A stretch of DNA of 64,000 nt from Noviherbaspirillum autotrophicum (GTDB taxonomy: Bacteria > Pseudomonadota > Gammaproteobacteria > Burkholderiales > Burkholderiaceae_D), in contig NZ_JWJG01000028.1 of the NCBI RefSeq assembly GCF_000818395.1, positions 1,490,222 to 1,554,221 on the forward strand. The letters are read 5' to 3'. How positions within the stretch are numbered: the first letter of the stretch is position 1; every line of letters starts with the position of its first letter. This document shows positions 17,575-25,053 of this stretch, in pieces. The translations under genes and the position numbers were made by a program. The notes beneath the pieces are model-generated. The model was not told the origin of the DNA. It did not search any database and was given only the letters and a program-made list of their open reading frames with translations.

Positions 17575-17820
17575 GTCTAACCTCCTAACCTGCAAAAAAT
17601 GGTTGGACGATGAAAAACCGCATCAAATAAGGCTCCGTCTAACCTCCTAACCATCCTAACCACATTCAAATTCTCATAAGATATTGATCTTCACTCCCGT
17701 GCGTATGCGCACGTAAAACAGGTTGGACGGGTTAGGAGGTTGGACGAAGCCTTGCGCCATCAGGGGGTTAGGCGTCCAACCTTTTGCCATGCGGTTAGAC
17801 GACCCGGACGGGTTGGACGA
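17575..17820. repeat. Repeat array next to the primase gene, candidate replication origin
   Basis: Between the primase gene and 17544 there is no convincing gene but a dense set of short repeats. GTCTAACCTCCTAACC occurs exactly twice (17575-17590, 17637-17652). Its reverse-complement relative occurs as GTTAGGAGGTTGGACGA at 17731-17747. GGTTGGACG occurs at 17601, 17721, 17738 and 17811, with an inverted copy CGTCCAACC at 17773-17781. An AT-rich stretch lies at 17660-17695. Repeated sites beside a phage primase/helicase gene are typical of iteron origins; the function is inferred. Confidence 0.6.
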
Positions 17821-17830
17821 ACCTATCCTG

Positions 17831-20089
17831 CTAGATCGGCAGGTCGTCGAGCTCGTCGACTTCACCCCTGACCACGGCTTGCGCAGGCGCCGGCTTTGAC
17901 GGGCGCAGGTAATACCATTCCCGACCGCCGGTACTTCGCCGCTTCTTTTCCCACCCCATGCGCTTCATACACGACGCGATACGCATCGTCTCGGTCTTCG
18001 CGCCGCTAATCTTGCCGATATCGATCTCCAGGGCTTTTGTAAGCAATTCTTCGGACGTCACCTCATCGATCCTGCCGCCAGGGCGCGGCGTCCCACCCAC
18101 ATGCAACGCCTCGCCATCCACATACCGCTGGATTCGCGGCTCCCACGGATCGGCCAGCTCCCGCGCCTCCTGCTCAGGCTCGATCAGCTCGCGCTGCTCT
18201 TCCCGCGTCGGATGCCATTTCTCTCCCTGCTCGATCAATACAACCGCCTCCGCAAACAGCTGGTCGCGGACCGCTGCCAACATCTCGGTATCGATCTTCC
18301 CGCAGCGCACCGGCCATGAACGCCGGTTGCCCGTGGAGTCCTTCAGGTATTCATCCTGGTTGGTGGTCGCAGCAAAGCAGGTTCGCCGCAGCACATTCAC
18401 CATGCGCCGGCCATATGGAGCACGGAACCGATCTGTCTTGTTGGTGATAAAGGCCTTGATCGACGTCGAGTCCGCCTTGTTGAAGGAATCAAGCTCGGCG
18501 ATCTCGTAGAGCCAGACGCCCTGGATCGCCAGATACGCATCCTTGTCGCCGACCTTGAACGGCGTTTCGCTGTACCAGTCGCCGCCGAGCACGCGCAGAG
18601 CAGATGACTTACCAGCACCCTGCCCGCCCTCAAACACCGGCATGTAATCCATCTGACAGCCCGGATAGAACGCCCGCGCCACCATCGACATGAGGAACAG
18701 CGTGCCCACCAGCGCGTGGTATTTCGTCGGCTCGGCGCCCATCACATCGGTTAGCCAGGTGTGCAACCGCTGTTCGCCGTCCCATGTCAATGATCGGAGA
18801 TACTCCGTTACAGGGTTGAACTGGTTTTCTCTCGCAGCCTGCGCGACGGCTTTCTCGATTGCGCCATCTGATTTGATGATGATGCTGTAGTTGCGCGCCA
18901 GGTACAGGCCCAGGCTGAAATCATCGCCCTCGGTCCACTCGCCGAGCTCGCCGCCCCATGGTGGCACCCGCCGCTTCACCTGCTGCATGGAGAACTCGTT
19001 CAGCGCGACCAGCCCCTTCAGAGCCTCGTCGTTCATCAGGATGATGTGGACATTCTCCCGACAGTCTTCGAGTCCACCGCGCGGCTTGGCTATTAGGGTA
19101 TCGCGCCAATGAGGCTGCTCTCTGTCCGGAGCGGCAACTGGCGACGCGCTAGCCGGGCCAGGGGTAGACGCTGTTTTTTTCGCCGCAGCCGGGGTTAGCC
19201 GGGGTGATTTTGGCGGCCGCCACCCTCGGTCGACAGCCATCTTGTAGACACTGGCAACCGTGATGCTGCCATTGCCGAATGATTTCCAGTGCGATTCGAG
19301 ATCCTTCAGCCCGCCGTACTTGCCAGACTTTTGGGACCACCAATCCCACACGCCGATGCCACCCTCACCCAAGGCATCGTAAATACCCATGCCAACGCGT
19401 ATCCATTCGTCATAGCCGCAGTCAGCCGGAATGACCGCCAACGCTGATTCCAGCTTGGCACGCTCGTCCACCGGACCGGCAACGGGCGGCGTCGCAGAAC
19501 GCACCAGGTTCTTTGCTCCTTTCACCGTCACCCGCAGCCGGTTCAATACCGCATCGGATATTGGCGTGATTCCCCTGCTACACCCCATGTACGGCTTCGC
19601 GGTGAACGTAAAATATTGCCGTCCACAAAACACCTCGAGCCCGATCTCATTGGATTTAAATGTCTCGGATTCGCCGGCAACGATGATGTGCACACCGGTG
19701 CCCGAGGGCGAGTATTCCGTGTAGGAGTCACAAGCGTCGATGATGTTCTGCGCACGCTCGGTAATCGCGCCGTCCTCACGATTAATGCAGCCATCGATGT
19801 CAATGCCGATCAACCCATCATTGGGAAGAAAAGCAAATCCGACACCGGAATAACGTCCATTCGTGGACCGCACCACCTCCAGAGCCTTGTCGAGTGTGAC
19901 AAGCGCAGCGCGGTCAGCCTCGTCGCCCTGCTTGCCAACGCGCCGCGCGCCGCTCGCATAGTAGGGCATCTTCTTCGGCTTTTTCTCACCCGGCTCGAAG
20001 CGCCATATAAGCCACTGTGCGCGCTCACGTAAAGACACAGGAACCAGGCTCGGATCAATGCCCGGATCATGTGCCATCGGCCACCTCAT
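17831..20089 (-). CDS. Phage primase-helicase (PriCT/VapE type)
   Basis: A 752-residue replication protein. Residues 1-200 resemble a primase-polymerase N-terminus (GVGFAFLPNDGLIGIDIDG, then EYSPSGTGVHII and GLEVFCGRQYFTFT). A PriCT-like segment (about 215-290) follows, with DEWIRVGMGIYDA. The VapE-type helicase P-loop GGQGAGKSSALR is near residue 487, with ELDSFNKADS and RRTCFAATTNQDEYL downstream. It should open and prime DNA at the adjacent repeat array. The start may be 20089 or ATG 20077; both overlap the upstream gene. Confidence 0.9.
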   Translation of the reverse strand: MRWPMAHDPGIDPSLVPVSLRERAQWLIWRFEPGEKKPKKMPYYASGARRVGKQGDEADRAALVTLDKALEVVRSTNGRYSGVGFAFLPNDGLIGIDIDGCINREDGAITERAQNIIDACDSYTEYSPSGTGVHIIVAGESETFKSNEIGLEVFCGRQYFTFTAKPYMGCSRGITPISDAVLNRLRVTVKGAKNLVRSATPPVAGPVDERAKLESALAVIPADCGYDEWIRVGMGIYDALGEGGIGVWDWWSQKSGKYGGLKDLESHWKSFGNGSITVASVYKMAVDRGWRPPKSPRLTPAAAKKTASTPGPASASPVAAPDREQPHWRDTLIAKPRGGLEDCRENVHIILMNDEALKGLVALNEFSMQQVKRRVPPWGGELGEWTEGDDFSLGLYLARNYSIIIKSDGAIEKAVAQAARENQFNPVTEYLRSLTWDGEQRLHTWLTDVMGAEPTKYHALVGTLFLMSMVARAFYPGCQMDYMPVFEGGQGAGKSSALRVLGGDWYSETPFKVGDKDAYLAIQGVWLYEIAELDSFNKADSTSIKAFITNKTDRFRAPYGRRMVNVLRRTCFAATTNQDEYLKDSTGNRRSWPVRCGKIDTEMLAAVRDQLFAEAVVLIEQGEKWHPTREEQRELIEPEQEARELADPWEPRIQRYVDGEALHVGGTPRPGGRIDEVTSEELLTKALEIDIGKISGAKTETMRIASCMKRMGWEKKRRSTGGREWYYLRPSKPAPAQAVVRGEVDELDDLPI

Positions 20090-20399
20090 CAGTGAAATGC
20101 TCGCACAGATCCTCTAGCGCATCCGCAATGCGCAGGCCGGGACCGTACATGCCGATGAAGGCCTCGGGTGCTCGGCGTTGCAACGCCTTGAAGCGATCGG
20201 TATTGGCGTTCGATATCACCAGGCGCCCGCTGATGGCGAACACGCCGAACGGCTGTGCATTGGTATGCGTACGTGACAGCACGCGATGAATTGCCTCGGT
20301 GAGCGACGTCGCTGCTTTAACGTTGCGCCGGAATTTCGGCATTGCGACGCGCTTTGGCGCACGAGCTGCCGATAGCTTCGGTATCTTCAGTGCGGTCAT
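20067..20399 (-). CDS. Hypothetical phage protein between cII and primase genes
   Basis: A 110-residue protein with a very basic N-terminus (residues 1-30, MTALKIPKLSAARAPKRVAM onwards), followed by a globular part. No family is recognised. It overlaps the primase start by about 20 bases and begins 2 bases after the cII stop, so it belongs to the replication operon. A DNA-binding or helicase-loading role is only a guess from position and charge. Confidence 0.65.
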   Translation of the reverse strand: MTALKIPKLSAARAPKRVAMPKFRRNVKAATSLTEAIHRVLSRTHTNAQPFGVFAISGRLVISNANTDRFKALQRRAPEAFIGMYGPGLRIADALEDLCEHFTDEVADGT

Positions 20400-20401
20400 G
20401 A

Positions 20402-20899
20402 CTACGCCTCCGCATCATTTCCGGCACGAGCACGCACGCGGGCCCGCAGTTCGGTCATCGCGCCAATCGCCTCGCGAAATTCCTTTTCGAGCTTCTCAAG
20501 CTCGTCGGACTTGATCTTGCCGTCGTTATTTAACGCGTCGTAAATGCCCGAGGCCACATCACCGAATTCCTTCATGGCCCGGCACACGGTCTGCGTCAGA
20601 TCCTCATCGCGCACATTGTCCAGGCTCGGAACCGGAACCAGCACTTGCCCGAGACGCCAGGCGAACGCCTGTGCAGGTAGCAATGCATCCGGCACACCGG
20701 CGTCAATGCACAGCTCAATCACTTCCGTGGCCTCCTCGAACGTCATGTGATGGGTCATGATCCCAGGCCGCAGCTTGTTGTACATGACGGGAACTGTCTT
20801 CCCCATGCGTTGCGCCACCGATTCGATACCGCCTTTGAACGAGCGCGCAATCTTATAAAGCGCGTCGTGCTGATTGATCTCCGAATATTTACAGGTCAC
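20402..20899 (-). CDS. cII: CII-like phage regulator
   Basis: The start is GTG at 20899, six bases after an excellent GGGAGG ribosome binding site, giving 165 residues; an upstream in-frame ATG has no such site. The N-terminal YKIARSFKGGIESVAQRMGK with the helix MYNKLRPGIMTHHMTFEEATEVI is characteristic of the phage regulatory CII family found in beta- and gammaproteobacterial prophages. In these phages CII influences the lysogeny decision. The gene follows cro and a terminator, as in lambda (cro-tR1-cII-replication genes). Confidence 0.82.
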   Translation of the reverse strand: MTCKYSEINQHDALYKIARSFKGGIESVAQRMGKTVPVMYNKLRPGIMTHHMTFEEATEVIELCIDAGVPDALLPAQAFAWRLGQVLVPVPSLDNVRDEDLTQTVCRAMKEFGDVASGIYDALNNDGKIKSDELEKLEKEFREAIGAMTELRARVRARAGNDAEA

Positions 20900-21017
20900 G
20901 GTAAACCTCCCTTTTATTACCGATGTGGAATGTGTTTTTTTCAACTATCGTTCCATCAACAGAGCTTTATCCGCGAGGAAACGATGATTGATATTTCTCA
21001 AAAACTGATTTCAGGCC

Positions 21018-21049
21018 AAAAAAAAGGCGGCGAGCCGAAGCCCACCGCC
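21018..21049 (-). terminator. Strong terminator between cro and cII
   Basis: On the minus strand a GC-rich stem (GGCGG...CCGCC with TTCG tetraloop) is followed by eight T. It lies 12 bases beyond the cro stop, equivalent to lambda tR1, so transcription of cII and replication genes would need readthrough or antitermination. Confidence 0.88.
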
Positions 21050-21060
21050 TGGACGTTGGT

Positions 21061-21336
21061 CTATCCCTTCTTGTCGCATGCGTGCCGCCCACTTTCTGGA
21101 GCAGCGCAGGAGAAACGCAGCACAGCCCATTCAACATCTGGGCGCAGTTGTTCGCATGTCACCTCGCGATCAGTAATTCGCTCAATTGAAGGGCAATAGT
21201 CAGCCGGAACGCGATTGATCAGCCATTGCTGAACAACCTGATAAGAAACAGGACGTTCCATAGTGCTGAGGGCATCTGCAAACGCCTTCAGAGTTTTGAA
21301 TCTGCCAATCGCGAGGTTCAGCGCTTCGTTCTTCAT
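21061..21336 (-). CDS. cro: Cro-like repressor (YdaS/Cro HTH family)
   Basis: The start is ATG at 21336, giving 91 residues. MKNEALNLAIGRFKTLKAFA with VSYQVVQQWLINRVPADYCP is the short HTH of the YdaS/Cro group; RVPADYCPSIE is its typical ending of the recognition region. The gene is divergent from cI and shares an 82-base control region with it. The -10 element ends 7 bases before the ATG, so the mRNA may have almost no leader. It should repress cI and tune early transcription. Confidence 0.82.
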   Translation of the reverse strand: MKNEALNLAIGRFKTLKAFADALSTMERPVSYQVVQQWLINRVPADYCPSIERITDREVTCEQLRPDVEWAVLRFSCAAPESGRHACDKKG

Positions 21337-21343
21337 GCGCTTT

Positions 21344-21371
21344 ATTCTACTAGTTTTTCTAGTGCGCGCAA
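21344..21371 (-). promoter_or_regulatory. cro promoter with embedded palindromic operator
   Basis: On the minus strand TTGCGC (21371-21366) and TAGAAT (21349-21344) are 16 bases apart. The spacer contains ACTAG-N5-CTAGT (21349-21363), a perfect dyad that lies exactly between the -35 and -10. The same dyad core recurs in the early rightward promoter at 22878-22891, which marks it as the probable CI/Cro operator. Confidence 0.65.
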
Positions 21372-21383
21372 GAAACTTTTGCA

Positions 21384-21412
21384 TTGCCACTATAAATACT
21401 TGTGCTTATGGT
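21384..21412 (+). promoter_or_regulatory. Candidate cI promoter giving a leaderless mRNA
   Basis: TTGCCA (21384-21389) and TATGGT (21407-21412) are 17 bases apart, and the cI ATG begins 7 bases after the -10. A second -10-like TATAAA is at 21391-21396 but lacks a -35. There is no ribosome binding site before the ATG, which fits the leaderless cI mRNA known from lambda PRM. Confidence 0.4.
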
Positions 21413-21418
21413 TCCACC

Positions 21419-22129
21419 ATGACGACAATCCACGAACGAATTAAGACAAAGCGGCTTGAACTCGGCTTGACCATGGACGAACTGGCCAAACGGGTCGGCG
21501 TCTCCAGTTGGCAAACGGTTCAGCAATGGGAGAAAGAAGGCGGGACGGCACCTAAGCGATCCCGGTTAGATGCCGTTGCCCAAGCACTTAATGTGACGGT
21601 GGATTGGCTGCTTTCCGGACCTGATATTGTCGTAAGAAGTGGCAACACCATTATGGTCGCGGAGATCAAAACTACAGGTCGCAAGCCAGACTTCAATGTC
21701 CAGGACATTGAATCCAATCAAAAGCCCATTCCTCTGATCTCATGGGTCCAGGCAGGAGACTGGTGCGAAGCTCAAGATCAATACAACGTCGGCGATGCCG
21801 AAGAATGGATTGCGTGCCCTGTTAAACATGGCCCACGCACTTATGCCCTACGGGTTAGAGGCGAAAGCATGCGGAATCCTGGCAGCAAACCATCCTTTGA
21901 CGATGGAGACGTTATCTTTGTCGACCCGGATCGCGCCGCAGAGCACAAGTCGCTCGTGATTACAAAACTCGAAGAAACTAATGAAGCTACTTTTAAGAGG
22001 CTTCTCATCGATGGAAAGAGCTGGTATTTGGAGGCGCTAAATCCCTCTTGGCCCAATCGCATCATGCCAATTAAGGCAGATGCTCATGTCTGCGGAGTGG
22101 TGATAGCTCGCCTTGAGAGCTTTGTCTAG
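21419..22129 (+). CDS. cI: CI-type phage repressor (HTH + S24 autopeptidase)
   Basis: The start is ATG at 21419, giving 236 residues. Residues 1-65 form an XRE HTH (MDELAKRVGVSSWQTVQQWE). The C-terminal S24/LexA-like domain has the Ala112-Gly113 cleavage bond in WVQAGDW, catalytic Ser150 in RVRGESM and Lys193 in ATFKRLL, the same arrangement as lambda CI. It should keep the prophage silent by binding the ACTAG-N5-CTAGT operators and cleave itself upon SOS induction. It is divergent from cro. All key residues are present, so the lysogen should be inducible. Confidence 0.93.
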   Translation: MTTIHERIKTKRLELGLTMDELAKRVGVSSWQTVQQWEKEGGTAPKRSRLDAVAQALNVTVDWLLSGPDIVVRSGNTIMVAEIKTTGRKPDFNVQDIESNQKPIPLISWVQAGDWCEAQDQYNVGDAEEWIACPVKHGPRTYALRVRGESMRNPGSKPSFDDGDVIFVDPDRAAEHKSLVITKLEETNEATFKRLLIDGKSWYLEALNPSWPNRIMPIKADAHVCGVVIARLESFV

Positions 22130-22144
22130 CACCAAATAGCACCT

Positions 22145-22399
22145 TTACCGCGCTATTTCTTGGCCAAATCCACCGATACTTATCTCGATTCTGCCAGGGT
22201 CATTTCTTCTGATCAGCTCTTGTACTAACTCACCTGTCGTAAAGTCAGCCAATTTTTTTTGATCTGCGGCAAAGCTCTCTATCAATCGCGCCAAGATTTC
22301 GGCATTCAATGATCTCTGTGACTTCGCCACAGATTGATCAAGCTGCTCTTTTATATCCGTTGGAATTCTTAAACCGAACGGCACGATGTCTTTTTTCAT
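22145..22399 (-). CDS. Arc-like ribbon-helix-helix regulator
   Basis: An 84-residue protein. MKKDIVPFGLRIPTDIKEQL with SLNAEILARLIESF is the Arc/MetJ ribbon-helix-helix pattern: strand F-G-L-R-I-P, then two helices. Arc controls an immunity or antirepressor region in P22. Here the gene is divergent from a small unknown gene, and a near-perfect dyad overlapping its promoter (22430-22454) is the obvious candidate binding site. Confidence 0.8.
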   Translation of the reverse strand: MKKDIVPFGLRIPTDIKEQLDQSVAKSQRSLNAEILARLIESFAADQKKLADFTTGELVQELIRRNDPGRIEISIGGFGQEIAR

Positions 22400-22419
22400 C
22401 GCCGTAGTTTAATAATCCG

Positions 22420-22454
22420 ATACTTCACAGAATAGGTGCAAAGTGCAACTATTC
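22420..22454. promoter_or_regulatory. Divergent promoter with 25-bp dyad, candidate Arc operator
   Basis: GAATAGGTGCA and TGCAACTATTC (22430-22440, 22444-22454) form an inverted repeat matching at 10 of 11 positions around a 3-base spacer. It covers the -35 (TTGCAC, 22448-22443) of a minus-strand promoter with AAGTAT 17 bases away (22425-22420) that would drive the Arc-like gene. It also lies between TTCACA (22424-22429) and a weak -10 on the plus strand for the gene at 22505. Confidence 0.6.
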
Positions 22455-22504
22455 CCGTGTGGCAATCATGCCGCAATGTGAAAAACAATCAAGAAGGTAT
22501 TGAA

Positions 22505-22756
22505 ATGGATATGGGATTTGACATTCTGCACCAGGAGATGACCGCTACCGAGGACTTGACACTTCGAGCAGGTGAACTTGCAGCGCTCGGGTGCCTCATT
22601 CAAACAGAATCATTTAACGGCATGGCGCCAGAAATAAGGGCGAGCACAGCCCGACTTCTAGGGAAAATCATCACTGAGGTGAATGACCTTATCCCCCGAG
22701 CGCTCAACGAAAGCTGCCCCGAGCCTATCTGCCGCAAAATTAAGCGCCCTTCTTAA
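22505..22756 (+). CDS. Hypothetical phage protein, divergent from Arc-like gene
   Basis: The start is ATG at 22505, preceded by AGAAGG about 6 bases upstream, giving 83 residues (MDMGFDILHQEMTATEDLTL). It is acidic, mostly helical, without membrane segments; a TLRAGELAALGCLI helix is the best-formed part. No family is recognised. It is monocistronic, ended by a terminator, and shares a dyad-containing control region with the Arc-like gene. An immunity or antirepressor-type role is possible but unsupported. Confidence 0.55.
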   Translation: MDMGFDILHQEMTATEDLTLRAGELAALGCLIQTESFNGMAPEIRASTARLLGKIITEVNDLIPRALNESCPEPICRKIKRPS

Positions 22757-22766
22757 TTCACCACTC

Positions 22767-22791
22767 GCCCGGTTTCCATCGGGCATTCTTT
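22767..22791 (+). terminator. Terminator after the gene ending at 22756
   Basis: GCCCG pairs with CGGGC across an 8-base loop (22767-22784) and is followed by ATTCTTTAT. The stem is short and the T-run interrupted. Confidence 0.6.
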
Positions 22792-22859
22792 ATGCGAATT
22801 TCAGAATAAAAACATTTCCACATATAACAGCAATGTCTAAGAAAAGCCGGTAGCTCCAC

Positions 22860-22899
22860 ACTAGTTTTCCTTGTCTTACTAGTTTTTCTAGCGCACAAT
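22860..22899 (+). promoter_or_regulatory. Early rightward promoter with CI/Cro-type operators
   Basis: TTGTCT (22871-22876) and CACAAT (22894-22899) are 17 bases apart. The spacer contains ACTAGTTTTTCTAG (22878-22891), identical over 14 bases to the operator in the cro promoter and also followed by a GC-C context. A second ACTAGTTTT (22860-22868) starts exactly 18 bases upstream. The first gene of the early plus-strand operon begins at 22947. Confidence 0.68.
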
Positions 22900-22946
22900 A
22901 TCTCCGTCGCGCAACACTTCGTTGCGGAAACACGATGGAGGCAGAG

Positions 22947-23171
22947 ATGGCGCAGCAGAAGCCAACCCCGAAGGAAGTCGTCAGCCGCATTCAGCGCGCA
23001 ATTGATTCCGGCATTGATCATGTCCAGGGCGAAGCAACGCCGGAACAACGCGCCGCCGCTTTCGTCGCCTATTTCTCCGGCGCACTCAAGAACATCGTCA
23101 GCGAGGAATTCGGCGACAAGCTGTTCAACCTCGTGCTCAGCAGGTCCACTGAGACGACAGGTGCCGCATGA
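22947..23171 (+). CDS. Hypothetical early phage protein
   Basis: The start at 22947 is chosen over ATG 22935 because GGAGG lies five bases before it. This gives 74 residues (MAQQKPTPKEVVSRIQRAID), mostly helical. It is the first gene of the CI-controlled early rightward operon. No family is recognised. Its stop overlaps the start of the next small gene in an ATGA. Confidence 0.6.
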   Translation: MAQQKPTPKEVVSRIQRAIDSGIDHVQGEATPEQRAAAFVAYFSGALKNIVSEEFGDKLFNLVLSRSTETTGAA

Positions 23172-23308
23172 TTCACTTCAACGTCTTCGTGCGCACCTCC
23201 AGCTGCCACTACGCCTATAGCGCCCTCCACAAGTGCGCCGCCGATGCGATTGCCGATGCAATCGACCTGTTTGGCCCGTGCTACGTCAGCGTGAAGGCGA
23301 AGCAATGA
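23168..23308 (+). CDS. 46-residue phage protein
   Basis: A very small gene (MIHFNVFVRTSSCHYAYSAL at the N-terminus) linked by ATGA overlaps to the genes on both sides (23168-23171 and 23305-23308). The coupling is the main evidence that it is translated. It has two Cys and a His but no recognised motif, and its function is unknown. Confidence 0.55.
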   Translation: MIHFNVFVRTSSCHYAYSALHKCAADAIADAIDLFGPCYVSVKAKQ

Positions 23309-23601
23309 GCACCGTCCGCATCCGCTGCAGCGCTCCAGACCCCTACCAGGGCTTGCGCGGGCGCGCCTACATCAATGCGCGCGGGCTGACGCCGAAGATT
23401 GGCCCGATGCGCAATATTCAGGTGGCCGAGGACTGCCGCTGCCGGGCATGCGAGCAGGCCCGCCTGTTGCCCGCCGTGCTCGCGATCTGCGAATCGCACG
23501 AGCGCCGCAAGATCACCGACCGGCCGCAGCCGATGTGGAACAACATCGCAGACGAGTCGCTGCACGAGCTGCTCGATCTGCCCCTGGTGGCGAGGATGTG
23601 A
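23305..23601 (+). CDS. Hypothetical phage protein with Cys-rich centre
   Basis: The start ATG at 23305 overlaps the stop of the 46-residue gene, giving 98 residues (MSTVRIRCSAPDPYQGLRGR). CRCRACEQAR in the middle could bind zinc together with further His/Cys residues; this is a guess. It belongs to the early rightward operon. No family is recognised. Confidence 0.55.
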   Translation: MSTVRIRCSAPDPYQGLRGRAYINARGLTPKIGPMRNIQVAEDCRCRACEQARLLPAVLAICESHERRKITDRPQPMWNNIADESLHELLDLPLVARM

Positions 23602-23602
23602 C

Positions 23603-23794
23603 ATGGCTGCGCGTATCGCTCCGACCCGCATGTCGCTAGAAATTGCACACCGCAACTTGAACGTGACTCTGCAGCTGGACGACATGCTCAAGCACCCCGC
23701 CTACCGAATCATTCTTGAAAACGTCGCGCGCCGGCACATGCAGCACCTCGCGCGGTTTGATGCAAAAAAGCTGCAAGCAAACGACCTCGATTAA
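23603..23794 (+). CDS. Hypothetical phage protein
   Basis: The start ATG at 23603 is one base after the preceding TGA and gives 63 residues (MAARIAPTRMSLEIAHRNLN). A helical basic protein with no known family. Its position in the tightly packed early operon supports translation. Confidence 0.5.
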   Translation: MAARIAPTRMSLEIAHRNLNVTLQLDDMLKHPAYRIILENVARRHMQHLARFDAKKLQANDLD

Positions 23795-23816
23795 CCACCA
23801 AAAAGAAGGGAGAACC

Positions 23817-24167
23817 ATGGGCACGAAAGCCTTTGCCGTGTTCCTTCAGGACTTGCGCGATGGTCGCGCACATTCTGAGTTATCCGGCCAGCTCGAGGAG
23901 CTGATCACCAAGGTGAAGGAAACCGGCAAGGCCGGCGGCCTCACGCTGAAAATCAAGATCAAGCCCGCCAGCCGCGGCGGCGACGTCGACAAGGTTACCG
24001 TCACCGATGCCATCACCGTCGACCTGCCGAAACCGGAGCGCGGAGAAGACTTCTTCTGGCTCACCGACGACAACGACCTGTCGCGCAACCACCCCCGTCA
24101 ACAAAACCTTGAGCTGCGTGAAGCACCGCAGACCAAGCCGACCAACCTGAAGGAAGCAAGCAAATGA
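23817..24167 (+). CDS. Hypothetical phage protein upstream of DUF2303 gene
   Basis: The start is ATG at 23817, preceded by AAGAAGGGAGAA, a strong ribosome binding site, giving 116 residues. MGTKAFAVFLQDLRDGRAHS is followed by an LKIKIKPASRGGDVDKVTV region and an acidic middle. It is commonly paired with DUF2303 proteins in prophages (from memory), and its stop overlaps the DUF2303 start. The role is unknown; the pair may bind DNA or assist recombination. Confidence 0.65.
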   Translation: MGTKAFAVFLQDLRDGRAHSELSGQLEELITKVKETGKAGGLTLKIKIKPASRGGDVDKVTVTDAITVDLPKPERGEDFFWLTDDNDLSRNHPRQQNLELREAPQTKPTNLKEASK

Positions 24168-24994
24168 ATCAGCACACCCATATCAACGATTCCGCACTTG
24201 GCCAGGCCGGCGCACTGATGGTCGCTGCATCCGAAATTAAGCAGGCCGGCGAGGCATCGTTCCTCTTGGTGCCCCAGCATTTTCAGCATGTTGACCTCAC
24301 GGCCGCGATCGAAAAGGCCAACCCGGCGCCTTATCGCAAAAAGGGAACCGTCGCGCTGACCAGCATCGAAAGCTTCAACGTGTACGTGAAGGATCAGGCA
24401 CGCCAGCAAGGCACCTACATCTACGCCGATCCGGACGCCCGCACCTTGACTGCCGTGTTCAACGATCACGAGTACGGCGAGCGCAGCACCGATGCCGGCT
24501 GGCGCGACTTCCGCGCGGTCTACAACGCCGAGCTGAGCCGCGAGTTTGCCACCTGGTTGAAGAACAACAAGCAGCCGATGGAGCAGGAAGTATTCGCCGT
24601 TTTCCTCGAGGACAACATTGCCGACGTCGTCGAGCCATCCGGCGAAACGCTGCTGGCCATCGCCCTCACCTTGCAGGCCAAGACCGAAGTCAACTTCAAC
24701 AGCAGCAAGCGCCTGGACAACGGCCAGGTGCAGCTGACCTACACCGAGAACATCGATGCGCGTGCTGGCGCCGGTGCGATCGAGATCCCTCGTGAATTCG
24801 CGATTGGCTGCCGCCTGTTCAAGAACGGCGAAGGCTACAAGATCCGCGCGCGCTTGAAGTATCGCCTGGGCGGCGGCAACGTCAAGTTCTGGTACGAGCT
24901 GGATCGACCGGAAAACGTGATCGAGGACGCCTTCAGCGCCTACGTCGAAAAGGCCAAGGAAACCGGTGTCAAGGTCCTGATCGGCAAACCCTAG
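24164..24994 (+). CDS. DUF2303 family protein (YfdQ-like)
   Basis: A 276-residue protein. The N-terminal region, the FLVPQHFQHVDL-like segment (about residues 34-45), YIYADPDARTLTAVFNDHEY (split by residue 90) and a C-terminal GGGNVKFWYELDRPENVIED match the DUF2303/YfdQ family, widespread in prophages and of unknown function. It is translationally coupled to the upstream gene by an ATGA overlap. Confidence 0.85.
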   Translation: MNQHTHINDSALGQAGALMVAASEIKQAGEASFLLVPQHFQHVDLTAAIEKANPAPYRKKGTVALTSIESFNVYVKDQARQQGTYIYADPDARTLTAVFNDHEYGERSTDAGWRDFRAVYNAELSREFATWLKNNKQPMEQEVFAVFLEDNIADVVEPSGETLLAIALTLQAKTEVNFNSSKRLDNGQVQLTYTENIDARAGAGAIEIPREFAIGCRLFKNGEGYKIRARLKYRLGGGNVKFWYELDRPENVIEDAFSAYVEKAKETGVKVLIGKP

Positions 24995-25053
24995 CAACCA
25001 TACCCCGTGAGCGAAGGGGCGTAGTACGGCAAGGGTGTGGCTGGAGGTGAGCT

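Noticed and set aside
17575-17820. CRISPR array at the repeat cluster
   Set aside because: Repeats are 9-16 bases, irregularly spaced and in both orientations; no cas genes nearby.
17674-17865. 63-codon minus-strand frame in the repeat array
   Set aside because: It is composed of the repeats and the edge of the primase gene and has no ribosome binding site.
24098-24997. 299-codon minus-strand open frame opposite the DUF2303 gene
   Set aside because: The plus strand has coupled starts, good ribosome binding sites and a known family.
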